The notes under the pieces: generated by a model
The model's input: the letters and a program-made list of their open reading frames with translations, nothing else
Told to the model about the DNA's origin: nothing
Databases searched by the model: none
Shown: positions 35,077 to 42,700 of the stretch, piece by piece
Numbering within the stretch: the first letter of the stretch is position 1
How the letters are laid out: each line of letters begins with the position of its first letter
Made by a program: the position numbers and the translations under genes
DNA from: Terrimonas ginsenosidimutans
GTDB lineage: Bacteria > Bacteroidota > Bacteroidia > Chitinophagales > Chitinophagaceae
Direction: 5' to 3'
NCBI RefSeq assembly: GCF_022012415.1
Contig: NZ_JAKLTR010000011.1
Location: 186,001 to 250,000, forward strand
Length of the DNA stretch: 64,000 nt

Positions 35077-36300
35077 TTATTGCACCAGGATCTTTTTACT
35101 GTAGATAGCCTTGCCATTCCCATCCAGTACCCTGACAAGATACATCCCGTTTTGCGTGGACGCAGGCAGCTGAACATTCTCCGTTTGCGTTCCTTTGATA
35201 TTGATCACGGATTGCACCAGTGACTGACGGCCGATCATATCTGTCATGGACAGCGTATAATTCCCTTCAGGCAAATTCAGGCGCACCGCAAACTGTTTAC
35301 CCACTACCGGGTTAGGGTAAAGCTGCACCTGTTTATTGGAGATCTCGTTGGTAGACGCGATCAGGGTCGGAATAGCGGCTGATCTGTGCGTTGCCAGCAG
35401 ATTACTGTTTGCAAGATCGGCACTCTTCCATGCGCCATCAGTGACCTTTGTAGCCCTGAGCGTTTTCATATCAACACTGTATACTGCTGAATTGTCAACC
35501 GCACTCGTGATCCATACCGAGTTATCACCGGCAACAGCTACACCGTTTGCCGTGAACGCTTCAGGGATCTCGCTCAGCCGTCCCAGAAGGGTGGCAACTT
35601 TTGTTTCGATATTTATTTTGAACACATAATTGCGCGCGGAGAAAACGTAGAGATTGCCGTCATCGTCAGCGATCATATCTCCGCCAAAACTGCTGCAGGA
35701 GTTATGAATCGAAACGTGCGTGTTCGTTGGGTCGTCTGTGACGATCCCGAGATTTGTTACGGTGATCTTTTTACCGGTTGTAAACCTGATCAGGCTGTTC
35801 GCATCATTGGTAAGGGCGTAACCATTTCCATCAGAAGCGATCGACATACGTGTGATGATATTACTTTGATCGGCTGCTTTTGCAGTTGCGCCTGTAAGAC
35901 CGGCATCGTTTACAAAGTAAACTTTCATTGTTTTAAGATCGACATAACGCAGCTGATCCATCAGCATGGGCGTGTAGTAAAGACGTTGTGATTTCCGGTC
36001 AAAGGCAATGGCTGCCACCCCTGTTCCGAAAGGAATATTGGCAAGAGCACCGAATTGCTTGTCCTGCAATGGTTCCGTCATTTGTTTTTTCGTAGCTGCA
36101 TCATGTGGTTTGGTTGATGCATCGAGGCCATTCAGCATAATGTCTCCAAATGTTCCTGTTTGAAGATCCAGCTTTCGCAGGGAAGACCAGTTAGCGCCAT
36201 CCTTCACCGCATCGGTGATGGCATAGGCAAAACGATCCTGAGCAGAGACCAGGGATACGCTACCGCAAAGTAAAAGTGTAAAGGGTAAAAATCTTTTCAT
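35077..36300 (-). CDS. T9SS-exported protein with C-terminal sorting domain, beta-propeller-like
   Basis: A 407-aa exported protein. Signal peptide FLPFTLLLCGSVSLVSAQ. The body (about 25-310) is made of repeated beta strands of the type GNLYVFSARNYVFKIN and AVAGDNSVWITSAVDNSAVYSVD, suggesting a beta-propeller. The last ~80 residues form a type A sorting domain: VQLYPNPVVGKQF, YTLSMTDMIGRQ, NGMYLVRVLDGNGKAIYSKKILVQ. This directs it through the Por/type IX system to the cell surface or outside. Ligand unknown. It stands alone between terminators and paaY. Confidence 0.85.
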   Translation of the reverse strand: MKRFLPFTLLLCGSVSLVSAQDRFAYAITDAVKDGANWSSLRKLDLQTGTFGDIMLNGLDASTKPHDAATKKQMTEPLQDKQFGALANIPFGTGVAAIAFDRKSQRLYYTPMLMDQLRYVDLKTMKVYFVNDAGLTGATAKAADQSNIITRMSIASDGNGYALTNDANSLIRFTTGKKITVTNLGIVTDDPTNTHVSIHNSCSSFGGDMIADDDGNLYVFSARNYVFKINIETKVATLLGRLSEIPEAFTANGVAVAGDNSVWITSAVDNSAVYSVDMKTLRATKVTDGAWKSADLANSNLLATHRSAAIPTLIASTNEISNKQVQLYPNPVVGKQFAVRLNLPEGNYTLSMTDMIGRQSLVQSVINIKGTQTENVQLPASTQNGMYLVRVLDGNGKAIYSKKILVQ

Positions 36301-36410
36301 AGACCAGTATTTTGGTTATACATAACGGGAAGAGCATAAAAGTTACGACTATTCCCTTGCAGGCGAAAGGAATTCCTGCTTTGCGGGAAAAGATAATATT
36401 ACCTGAGCGA

Positions 36411-37022
36411 TCAGGGTTTGCCTTTGTTTTGCTTTTGCCGGTTCCGCCAGGTTTCATAACTGGCTTTGGCAGTGATTGTTGTTGCAGGCTTTTTGCGCAA
36501 AGGCTCGCAAGGATGGCTGAACGAGTGGAGCTGAGCAGGAAGTGCCTGGTACAGTGCAGTGCCGTCTTTTTTCCAGGCCATCATTTCATTGCTGACCTTT
36601 TTGATGAATTTAGCCGGAAGGCCGGCGATCAGGCTACGCCGTGCGAATTGCCCTCCCTCTTTTATAAATGCCAAAGCGCCAACGATGCATTCATCTCCCA
36701 GCACAACATGGTCCATGATCACAGCATTAATGCCGATCAGGCAGTGACGCCCTATAGTCGCTCCATGGATCACGGCACCGTGGCCAATATGTGCTCCTTT
36801 TTTTAAAGTAACCGTCAGCCCGGGAAACATATGCACCGTGCAATTTTCCTGCACATTGCACCCATCTTCCAGGATGATCTGTCCCCAGTCGCCACGAAGC
36901 GCCGCCCCCGGACCGATATAACAATCTTTACCGATGATGACATTGCCGGTAACTGCAGCCTGAGGGTGGACGTAGGAACTTGGATGACAGACGGGCGTAT
37001 GCCCATTGAACGTATAAAACAT
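36411..37022 (-). CDS. paaY: PaaY-type hexapeptide protein (gamma carbonic anhydrase fold thioesterase)
   Basis: A 203-aa left-handed beta-helix protein. Hexapeptide repeats (GNVIIGKDCYIGPGAALRG, NVQENCTVHMF, GAHIGHGAVIHGATIGRHCLIG) carry the His residues of a zinc site. The C-terminal ~40-residue extension (EPLRKKPATT...) is typical of PaaY rather than plain gamma carbonic anhydrases. PaaY hydrolyses dead-end CoA esters formed in phenylacetate degradation, which fits the paa genes 1.3 kb away on the same strand. The glycerate kinase gene between is on the other strand. Confidence 0.82.
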   Translation of the reverse strand: MFYTFNGHTPVCHPSSYVHPQAAVTGNVIIGKDCYIGPGAALRGDWGQIILEDGCNVQENCTVHMFPGLTVTLKKGAHIGHGAVIHGATIGRHCLIGINAVIMDHVVLGDECIVGALAFIKEGGQFARRSLIAGLPAKFIKKVSNEMMAWKKDGTALYQALPAQLHSFSHPCEPLRKKPATTITAKASYETWRNRQKQNKGKP

Positions 37023-37023
37023 G

Positions 37024-37129
37024 GTACGCTAATTATGATACGCTAATTACGCGAATTATTTTTCAATGAGAGCGGATTTCAAGGATTCAGGAACTCCAAT
37101 TCGCGGAATTCGCGTTTAAAATCCGCGTC
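37024..37129. repeat. ATTCGCG-type nested inverted repeat
   Basis: Left part has ACGCTAATTA twice and then ACGCGAATTA (37025-37058); right part has CCAATTCGCGGAATTCGCG (37096-37114). The arms pair at about 17 of 21 positions, and GCGGATTT with AAATCCGC form an inner pair. It lies between paaY and the divergent kinase gene. Confidence 0.6.
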
Positions 37130-37130
37130 T

Positions 37131-37138
37131 TACATTTG
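37131..37138 (+). promoter_or_regulatory. -7 box TACATTTG of the glycerate kinase gene
   Basis: Exact TAnnTTTG match ending 4 nt before the ATG; predicts a leaderless mRNA. Confidence 0.6.
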
Positions 37139-37142
37139 AGCT

Positions 37143-38282
37143 ATGAAGATCATTATTGCTCCGGATAAGTTCAAGGGTTCTTTAACGAGTGAAGATGTTT
37201 GTAAAGCAATTGAAGAAGGGATAGTTAGTGTGAGAGAAGAAGCGCTGGAAATACTGCGTTTTCCGATGGCTGATGGAGGTGATGGGTTCAATATCGTCCT
37301 GCAGCATTATTTCCATACAGAAACAATTGAAGTGGATACGGTTGATCCGCTTGGCCGCCCGATCAAAGCGCCTTATCAGTGGAATGCGGAAACGAAGGTG
37401 GCGATCATTGAAATGGCAACCGCGAGTGGGCTGGTGTTACTTGAACCGGAAGAGAGAAATCCGCTCCATACCTCTACTTATGGAACAGGGTTGCTGCTGA
37501 AAGATGCATTGACGCGCGGTGCCACCCGCGTTATCCTGGGGCTTGGAGGAAGCGCGACCAATGATGCTGGTATCGGGATCCTGTCAGCGCTTGGTTTTTC
37601 TTTTATCAGTGAAACCGGCAAAGAACTTGAGCCAACGGGAGGCAATCTTTCTCTGGTTCATTCGATCGTATCTCCCGATAGATTACCGGAGATCTCATTT
37701 CAGATCGCGGCAGATGTAGAAAATCCTTTGTACGGTGCAAAGGGAGCTGCTTATGTTTACGGTCCTCAGAAAGGTGCCGATCAGGAAATGGTGAAGCAGC
37801 TGGACAATGGCTTGCGTAATTTCGCGCAGCTGATCGAAGCCCGCCGGTCCGTTGATATCGCCTCTTTTCCTGGTGCGGGTGCGGCTGGTGGTATTGCGGC
37901 AGGGCTGAGCGCTTTCTTCAAGCTGGATATGAGTAAAGGGGTAGAGCTGGTCTTGCAAGCCAATAAACTGGAAGACGAGTTGCACAATGCGGATCTTCTT
38001 ATTACAGGTGAAGGGCGTATCGATGATCAGAGCGGTTCCGGAAAGGTAGTTGGCACCATCGCATCTCTCGCGAAAAAGTATAAAATCCCCTGCATTGCTT
38101 TTTGTGGTTTGCTGGAAGCTTCAAAGGAAGAGCTTGAAGACCTTGGCGTAACCGAAGCTTTCGCCATTGCAGCTCCTGATAGAAGTGCAGAAGAGAATAT
38201 GAAGAACGGTTATACGCTCTTAAAAGCGACGGTTATTCAATACTTCGGAGAGAGTTTTAAATTTAAACAGCCAAATAAATAA
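37143..38282 (+). CDS. Glycerate kinase (GlxK/GarK family)
   Basis: Cytoplasmic kinase of 379 aa that phosphorylates glycerate to 2- or 3-phosphoglycerate. The signature start KIIIAPDKFKGSLTS, PMADGGDGF, GLGGSATNDAGIGIL (phosphate loop), FPGAGAAGGIAAGL and LLITGEGRIDDQSG are all as in class II glycerate kinases. Full length. It sits alone on the plus strand inside the paa region and has no obvious role in phenylacetate breakdown. Which position it phosphorylates cannot be read. Confidence 0.9.
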   Translation: MKIIIAPDKFKGSLTSEDVCKAIEEGIVSVREEALEILRFPMADGGDGFNIVLQHYFHTETIEVDTVDPLGRPIKAPYQWNAETKVAIIEMATASGLVLLEPEERNPLHTSTYGTGLLLKDALTRGATRVILGLGGSATNDAGIGILSALGFSFISETGKELEPTGGNLSLVHSIVSPDRLPEISFQIAADVENPLYGAKGAAYVYGPQKGADQEMVKQLDNGLRNFAQLIEARRSVDIASFPGAGAAGGIAAGLSAFFKLDMSKGVELVLQANKLEDELHNADLLITGEGRIDDQSGSGKVVGTIASLAKKYKIPCIAFCGLLEASKEELEDLGVTEAFAIAAPDRSAEENMKNGYTLLKATVIQYFGESFKFKQPNK

Positions 38283-38297
38283 AAGTATATTTCCATG

Positions 38298-38720
38298 CTA
38301 CAGCAACGGTTTCCCCGTTCTGAAACAGGTGCCCTTGAACACTGCCACGATATGATCCCGCTGATTGATGATCGTGATATGATACAATCCTGTTGATCGC
38401 CCGTTATGGATCTCTTTCGCCTCGGCGATCAGTTCATCGCCAACATGAACAGGCTTTGTGAAATTGATGGAAGTATCCAGCGCAACAGACAGATTGTTGC
38501 GGTTATTGCAAGCAAACGCAAACGCGCTATCACCCAAAGAGAAGGCAACGCCCCCATGAACGATCCCAAAACCGTTGATCATCTCGGCACGGACCGTCAT
38601 TTTTATTTTACTGTAACCTTCACGTACTTCAATAACAGAAATTCCAAGCCACTGACTGAAGAGATCATCTCTCATCATTTTATCGACCACCTGTGCTGGA
38701 CTTGCGGGAGTACTTGTCAT
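38298..38720 (-). CDS. paaI: Hydroxyphenylacetyl-CoA thioesterase
   Basis: Hotdog-fold thioesterase of 140 aa that removes CoA from stalled intermediates of the phenylacetate pathway. It has NGFGIVHGGVAFSLGDSAFAFACN, the PaaI helix with the HGG and acidic Asp, and VALDTSINFTKPVHVGDELIAEA. Begins 6 bp after paaG on the same strand, so it is the distal gene of the paa operon in this window. The gene is convergent with glycerate kinase, 15 bp apart. Confidence 0.88.
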   Translation of the reverse strand: MTSTPASPAQVVDKMMRDDLFSQWLGISVIEVREGYSKIKMTVRAEMINGFGIVHGGVAFSLGDSAFAFACNNRNNLSVALDTSINFTKPVHVGDELIAEAKEIHNGRSTGLYHITIINQRDHIVAVFKGTCFRTGKPLL

Positions 38721-38726
38721 AGCTTG

Positions 38727-39500
38727 TTATTTTCCTTTGAATGATGGTTTTCTTTTTTCAAGGAAGGCGTTCACACCTTCCTTGTAATCTTCGGTCTGCG
38801 CACTTTTTTGCTGGTAATCGTCTTCTGCAAGCAATTGCTGGTCGAGTGTATTGCTGAAGGAAAGGCTTAGTACTTTTTTTGTATAAGCCAGACCTTTTGT
38901 TGGCATGGCTGCGAGGTAGGAGGTTGTTTGTTTTATCTGTTCAGTAAAAGCCGTGTCTTCGGCAACTTTATAGATCATGCCCGCTTTCTCTGCGTCGGCG
39001 GCTGTGATCTTCTCGCCCATCATCATCAGTGCGGATGCTTTTTGCCACCCGATCAATCGCGGGAGGAAGTAAGTGCCGCCGCTATCGGGTATCAGGCCGA
39101 TCTTGCTGAAAGCCTGGATAAATGATGCGGAGGAGGCGGCGATGACGAGATCGCAGCATAACGCAATGTTGGCACCGGCACCGGCGGCCACACCGTTTAC
39201 GGCTGCCACCACCGGTTTTTCCAGGTTGCGGATGCGCGTAATGATGGGGTTGTAGTGTTCTGATAAGATCCGCTGCATGCCTGGCCCTTCGGGATCTGTT
39301 ACTTCGGCAAGATCCTGACCGGCGGAAAAAGCTTTTCCCGAACCGGTGATGCATACACAGCGCACCTGTTCATCTTTGCATGCATCAAGTTTATCCTGCA
39401 TCAGCAAGGCCATCTCACGGTTGAAGGAATTCAGCTTATCCGGACGATTGAGCGTGATAGTGGCCACCTGCTGATCGATCTCAAAAAGAATAGATGACAT
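38727..39500 (-). CDS. paaG: 2-(1,2-epoxy-1,2-dihydrophenyl)acetyl-CoA isomerase
   Basis: Crotonase-fold enzyme of 257 aa that turns the ring-1,2-epoxide into the oxepin form in aerobic phenylacetate catabolism. Supporting motifs: TLNRPDKLNSFN, SAGQDLAEV, oxyanion-hole NGVAAGAGANIAL, the catalytic Asp in KIGLIPDSGGTYFLPR, and the C-terminal FLEKRKPSFKGK seen in PaaG. It starts 9 bp downstream of paaD. PaaF or another crotonase is a weaker alternative. Confidence 0.87.
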   Translation of the reverse strand: MSSILFEIDQQVATITLNRPDKLNSFNREMALLMQDKLDACKDEQVRCVCITGSGKAFSAGQDLAEVTDPEGPGMQRILSEHYNPIITRIRNLEKPVVAAVNGVAAGAGANIALCCDLVIAASSASFIQAFSKIGLIPDSGGTYFLPRLIGWQKASALMMMGEKITAADAEKAGMIYKVAEDTAFTEQIKQTTSYLAAMPTKGLAYTKKVLSLSFSNTLDQQLLAEDDYQQKSAQTEDYKEGVNAFLEKRKPSFKGK

Positions 39501-39509
39501 GTAATATGT

Positions 39510-40013
39510 TTAATGACATTTAAAATAATCAAAAGGCTCCTGGCAGTCTTTGCATTGATAAAGTGATTTGCAGGCTGTACTGCCGAATTCACTGATCAGT
39601 CGCGTATGCCATGATTCGCAATGGGGGCACTGAATCGCTTCATCATTCATGAACAGGTCATGATGACAAACCTGCTGAAGAGGATTCGGCGGAGCGATGC
39701 CATATTCTTTCAGCTTCTTTTTTCCCTGTTCGCTCATCCATTCAGTGGTCCACGCGGGAGACAGCACCTGCAATACACTGACGTTCTTATAGCCAGCTGC
39801 AAGCAGTTCCATCCTGACAGATGCACTGATCATATCCATAGCAGGGCAACCGGTATACGTGGGCGTGATCACCACTTCCACGTCATCATCGTTCACTGTT
39901 ACCTTTCTGACAATGCCAAGGTCCAGTATCGACAAAACAGGTACTTCCGGATCCATGATATTGGAGAGGATGGTCCAGACAGGTTGGGTTGATATGTCTA
40001 CCGGGTAGATCAT
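39510..40013 (-). CDS. paaD: Phenylacetyl-CoA epoxidase maturation subunit PaaD
   Basis: A 167-aa protein with an N-terminal MIP18/DUF59 domain (ILSNIMDPEVPVLSILDLGIVRKV, PTYTGCPAMDMI) and a C-terminal zinc-ribbon (CPHCESWH ... STACKSLYQCKDCQEPFDYFKCH). PaaD is needed for the ring epoxidase, probably for metal or Fe-S maturation. Lies 20 bp after paaC and 9 bp before paaG in one minus-strand operon. Confidence 0.92.
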   Translation of the reverse strand: MIYPVDISTQPVWTILSNIMDPEVPVLSILDLGIVRKVTVNDDDVEVVITPTYTGCPAMDMISASVRMELLAAGYKNVSVLQVLSPAWTTEWMSEQGKKKLKEYGIAPPNPLQQVCHHDLFMNDEAIQCPHCESWHTRLISEFGSTACKSLYQCKDCQEPFDYFKCH

Positions 40014-40033
40014 GTGTTTGATGGATCAGTTTA

Positions 40034-40780
40034 TTACCATTCGGCACCGGGATAAGCCCTTTGCAGGAATTGCATTTCTGCGAGCACGAATCCGATATGT
40101 TCAGTATGATTTCCTTCTTTGCCACCGGTATGCATGAAAACATTTCCCGGGAGATCAAGTGTAGCAGCATGGAAGATCTCTGCTGTCTTTTCCATCCACG
40201 CGTCTTTTAAAGATCCCGGATCAGGGGCTGTTTGTTTGTTTGCTATTTCTTTTTCAAATGGTACGGGGATGAACATTTCGCCGGTATATGGCCATAACTC
40301 CTGTAATGCATCATTCATACGGCGATGACTTTCCGCTGTTCCATCGCCGAGTCGTATCACCCACTCGCTGCTCCAGCGAAGATGATACGTTACTTCTTTC
40401 AATGCTTTTGCGGCAATAGCGGCAAGCTGTTCGTCATTGCTTTGCTGCAGCTTTGTGTATAACAGATGCTGATAGTTGCTGAAAAAGAATTGCCGGAGTA
40501 TTGTTGAGCCCCAGTCTCCGTTCGGCAGTTCAACCAGCAAAAGATTCCTGAATTCCCTTGCATCACGCAGGTAAGCCAGTGTATCTTCAGTAGATCCGTC
40601 ATTCCGGATAATGGCAGCATACTGATAAAAGTTTCTTGCCTGTCCGATCAGATCAAGCGAAATATTCGTGATCGCGATATCCTGCTCCAGTACCGGTCCA
40701 TGCCCGCACCATTCGCTGTTGCGTTGGCCGAGGAGAAGGGTGGAGTCGGCGAGGGAGAGGGAGTAGTTGAGTAGAGACAT
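40034..40780 (-). CDS. paaC: Phenylacetyl-CoA 1,2-epoxidase subunit PaaC
   Basis: Structural ferritin-like subunit (248 aa) that forms the heterodimer core with PaaA. Typical features: LLLGQRNSEWCGHGPVLEQDIAITNISLDLIGQAR, DAREFRNLLLVELPNGDWGSTI and ALKEVTYHLRWSSEWVIRLGDGTAESHRRM. Metal ligands are incomplete compared with PaaA, as expected for the scaffolding subunit. It lies 119 bp after paaB, a longer gap than elsewhere in the operon because a family-2 inverted repeat occupies it. Confidence 0.93.
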   Translation of the reverse strand: MSLLNYSLSLADSTLLLGQRNSEWCGHGPVLEQDIAITNISLDLIGQARNFYQYAAIIRNDGSTEDTLAYLRDAREFRNLLLVELPNGDWGSTILRQFFFSNYQHLLYTKLQQSNDEQLAAIAAKALKEVTYHLRWSSEWVIRLGDGTAESHRRMNDALQELWPYTGEMFIPVPFEKEIANKQTAPDPGSLKDAWMEKTAEIFHAATLDLPGNVFMHTGGKEGNHTEHIGFVLAEMQFLQRAYPGAEW

Positions 40781-40786
40781 TCTTTA

Positions 40787-40882
40787 GTTGTTCGTTGTTC
40801 GTTGACCGTTGTCCGTTGACCGTTGACCGGAGCTGTGCTTCAATTGTATTCCGGTGAACGGTGAACGGACAACGGACAACAA
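40787..40882. repeat. Family-2 inverted repeat between paaB and paaC
   Basis: Left arm is a run of GTTGACCGTTGTCCGTTGAC-type units; right arm is GGTGAACGGTGAACGGACAA and on. The arms pair with few mismatches around a 20-bp loop containing CTGTGCTTCAATTG. It fills most of the intergenic gap inside the operon. Confidence 0.8.
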
Positions 40883-40899
40883 TTGGCCTGTTCAGATTT

Positions 40900-41262
40900 C
40901 TACATATGCCCCACTTCATCCGGCAGATCATAAAACGTTGGGTGCCGGTAGATCTTATCATTGGAGGGTTCGTAGAGACTGGCAGATTCGTCAGGGTTGC
41001 TGGCGTGAATATGTTTGGATTCTATGGCCCAGATGCTGACGCCTTCCATGCGGCGGGTGTATACGTCACGGGCGTTCTCGATGGCCATCTGAGCATCTGC
41101 GGCGTGAAGGCTGCCGACGTGTTTATGGTCGAGGCCCTGTTTGCTGCGGATAAAGATCTCCCAGAGCGGCCAGTCGTTGTTCGTTTGTTGCGTTACGATC
41201 CCTCCCCCGGCCTTGTCTTCAGGAATATCACCGTAATAAAATAATCTTATCTGGATGGACAT
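40900..41262 (-). CDS. paaB: Phenylacetyl-CoA 1,2-epoxidase subunit PaaB
   Basis: Small subunit (120 aa) of the multicomponent epoxidase. The core is strongly conserved: WPLWEIFIRSKQGLDHKHVGSLHAADAQMAIENARDVYTRRMEGVSIWAI. Before it are ~28 unusual residues (MSIQIRLFYYGDIPEDKAGGGIVTQQTNN); other PaaB proteins begin only a few residues before the WPLWE motif. No alternative ATG, GTG or TTG exists between, so either the extension is real or an unusual start is used. It begins 41 bp after paaA, the gap being a GTAAAAA tandem repeat. Confidence 0.92.
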   Translation of the reverse strand: MSIQIRLFYYGDIPEDKAGGGIVTQQTNNDWPLWEIFIRSKQGLDHKHVGSLHAADAQMAIENARDVYTRRMEGVSIWAIESKHIHASNPDESASLYEPSNDKIYRHPTFYDLPDEVGHM

Positions 41263-41270
41263 ATAGCGGT

Positions 41271-41308
41271 AAGTAAAAAGTAAAAAGTAAAAAGTAAAAA
41301 TTTTTAAA
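41271..41308. repeat. Tandem GTAAAAA repeat between paaA and paaB
   Basis: Four copies of the 7-bp unit AGTAAAA(A) in a row, then ATTTTTA, running to the paaA stop. Related words (GACTTTTG, AATTTTGAC) continue inside the 3' end of paaA. Confidence 0.8.
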
Positions 41309-42281
41309 CAGCCTTTCTTATATCAGCATCGTTATTTAGGCTTTCTAATTTTGACTTTTGCCTTTTGTTCGCAAAAGCCGTGGCCGCTTCCCGCACCCAC
41401 TCGCCTTCAGCCCAGGCTTTTTTCCTGGCATCGAGGCGTTGTTTGTTGCAGGGGCCGTTGCCTTTAACAACGTTCCAGAATTCGTCCCAGTTTATTTCGC
41501 CAAAATCATGACAGCCTTTTGCTTCATTCCATTTCAGATCGGGATCGGGCAGTGTCATTCCCAGTACTTTTATCTGCTGCACGCACATATCCACGAAGCT
41601 TTGTCTAAGTTCATCGTTGCTTTTTCGTTTGATCTTCCATTTCATGCTTTGATCGCTGTTGGTGCTTTCGGTGTCTTTTGGGCCGAACATCATAAGGCTT
41701 GGCCACCACCAGCGGTTGATCGCATCCTGGCACATGGCTTTCTGCGCGTCTGTTCCTTTGGATAAAGCGATGAGGATATCGAAACCCTGCCGCTGGTGGA
41801 AACTTTCTTCCTTACAGATCCGCACCATGGCCCTTGCATAAGGTCCGTAGGAAGTGCGGCAGAGCATTACCTGGTTTAAGATGGCGGCACCATCCACCAG
41901 CCAGCCGATCGCACCGATATCTGCCCAGGTAAGTGTGGGGTAATTAAAAATGGATGAATACTTGGCTTTCCCACTATGCAGGTCGTTGATCATCTGCTCG
42001 CGGGAGGTTCCCAGGGTTTCAGCGGCAGAGTAAAGGTATAACCCATGGCCGGCTTCGTCCTGCACCTTGGCGATCAGGATCGCTTTGCGTTTCAGGGACG
42101 GAGCGCGGGAGATCCAGTTACCTTCCGGCAGCATGCCTACTATTTCGCTGTGAGCGTGCTGGCTGATCTGGCGTACCAGGGTTTTCCGGTAAGCTTCCGG
42201 CATCCAGTCGCGGGGCTCGATCTTGATCTCCTGATCGACCCTCTCCTGGAAAAGCGTATCGTTATGTTGAGCTGTGGACAT
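41304..42281 (-). CDS. paaA: Phenylacetyl-CoA 1,2-epoxidase catalytic subunit PaaA
   Basis: Di-iron ferritin-like catalytic subunit, 325 aa from ATG 42281 ([19 protein letters not shown]). The frame continues upstream to 42422 but a promoter lies in that part. Metal ligands are visible in [18 protein letters not shown] (E..H) and [12 protein letters not shown] (E..H), with [23 protein letters not shown] near the end. First gene of the paa operon. The last ~20 residues ([20 protein letters not shown]) look unlike usual PaaA ends and are coded by repeat-like DNA. TAGCTTTG lies 5 nt before the ATG. Confidence 0.95.
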   Translation of the reverse strand: MSTAQHNDTLFQERVDQEIKIEPRDWMPEAYRKTLVRQISQHAHSEIVGMLPEGNWISRAPSLKRKAILIAKVQDEAGHGLYLYSAAETLGTSREQMINDLHSGKAKYSSIFNYPTLTWADIGAIGWLVDGAAILNQVMLCRTSYGPYARAMVRICKEESFHQRQGFDILIALSKGTDAQKAMCQDAINRWWWPSLMMFGPKDTESTNSDQSMKWKIKRKSNDELRQSFVDMCVQQIKVLGMTLPDPDLKWNEAKGCHDFGEINWDEFWNVVKGNGPCNKQRLDARKKAWAEGEWVREAATAFANKRQKSKLESLNNDADIRKAV

Positions 42282-42286
42282 AGGTA

Positions 42287-42294
42287 CAAAGCTA
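42287..42294 (-). promoter_or_regulatory. -7 box TAGCTTTG of the paa operon
   Basis: Exact TAnnTTTG match on the minus strand ending 5 nt before the paaA ATG; predicts a leaderless or nearly leaderless operon mRNA. Confidence 0.6.
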
Positions 42295-42394
42295 GTAAAA
42301 ACTAACGGGTGTATGTGCCTTTTGTGGCAGGAAACTGCAGGAAGGCTGTTTCCGGGATAGCTCCTTATGTCTGGCGGATTATTGCCCTGGGGAC

Positions 42395-42501
42395 TGGCGT
42401 AACAGTATCGCAAAGCACGCAAAGGCTCCGCCAGGAACGCAAAGAAATTGTTAGTGTCCCTTGCGGGGCCTTTGCGCGCTTTGTGATACTTCCCTTCGGC
42501 C
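42395..42501. repeat. Family-1 intergenic inverted repeat, copy D
   Basis: Arms of 34 bp centred on GTATCGCAAAGCACGCAAAG and its partner match at 29 positions; outer ends TGGCGTAA and CTTCGGCC. Compensating changes keep GCAAAG/CTTTGC pairs. Confidence 0.8.
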
Positions 42502-42700
42502 GATTCAGGGATCCGTCTTGGACGCCGGTGATCGTGAGGTTCTTATTCTTTAATATGTTGATTTTCAATGTCTTTTTCATCTGATTGAACAGTGGCCGAT
42601 ACCCTTCGCAGATCATCGGAACCGCTATACCCTTAATGTGGTAGACCGAAGCTGTGTTTAATTCTATATTTTCGGTAACAGTTTCCCGGAACACAACCAC

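Larger units (their letters stand above)
42282..42700. other. 419-bp gap between paaA and the patatin gene: repeat element, no clear gene
   Basis: It contains the paaA promoter, the family-1 repeat at 42395-42501, and a stretch 42522-42700 without a convincing gene. A minus-strand frame from an ATG at 42584 runs into the repeat and is treated as spurious. GAAGCTGTGTTTAATTC near 42647 recalls the core of the family-2 element at 40787. Confidence 0.55.

Noticed and set aside
42281-42422. Longer PaaA starting at 42422
   Set aside because: The extra codons include the promoter box and part of the family-1 repeat; the PaaA family start is at 42281.
42365-42584. Minus-strand frame starting [19 protein letters not shown], which looks a little like a RiPP leader peptide
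   Set aside because: After about 28 codons it runs into the family-1 repeat, has no cysteine/serine-rich core before that, and no modification enzymes are nearby.
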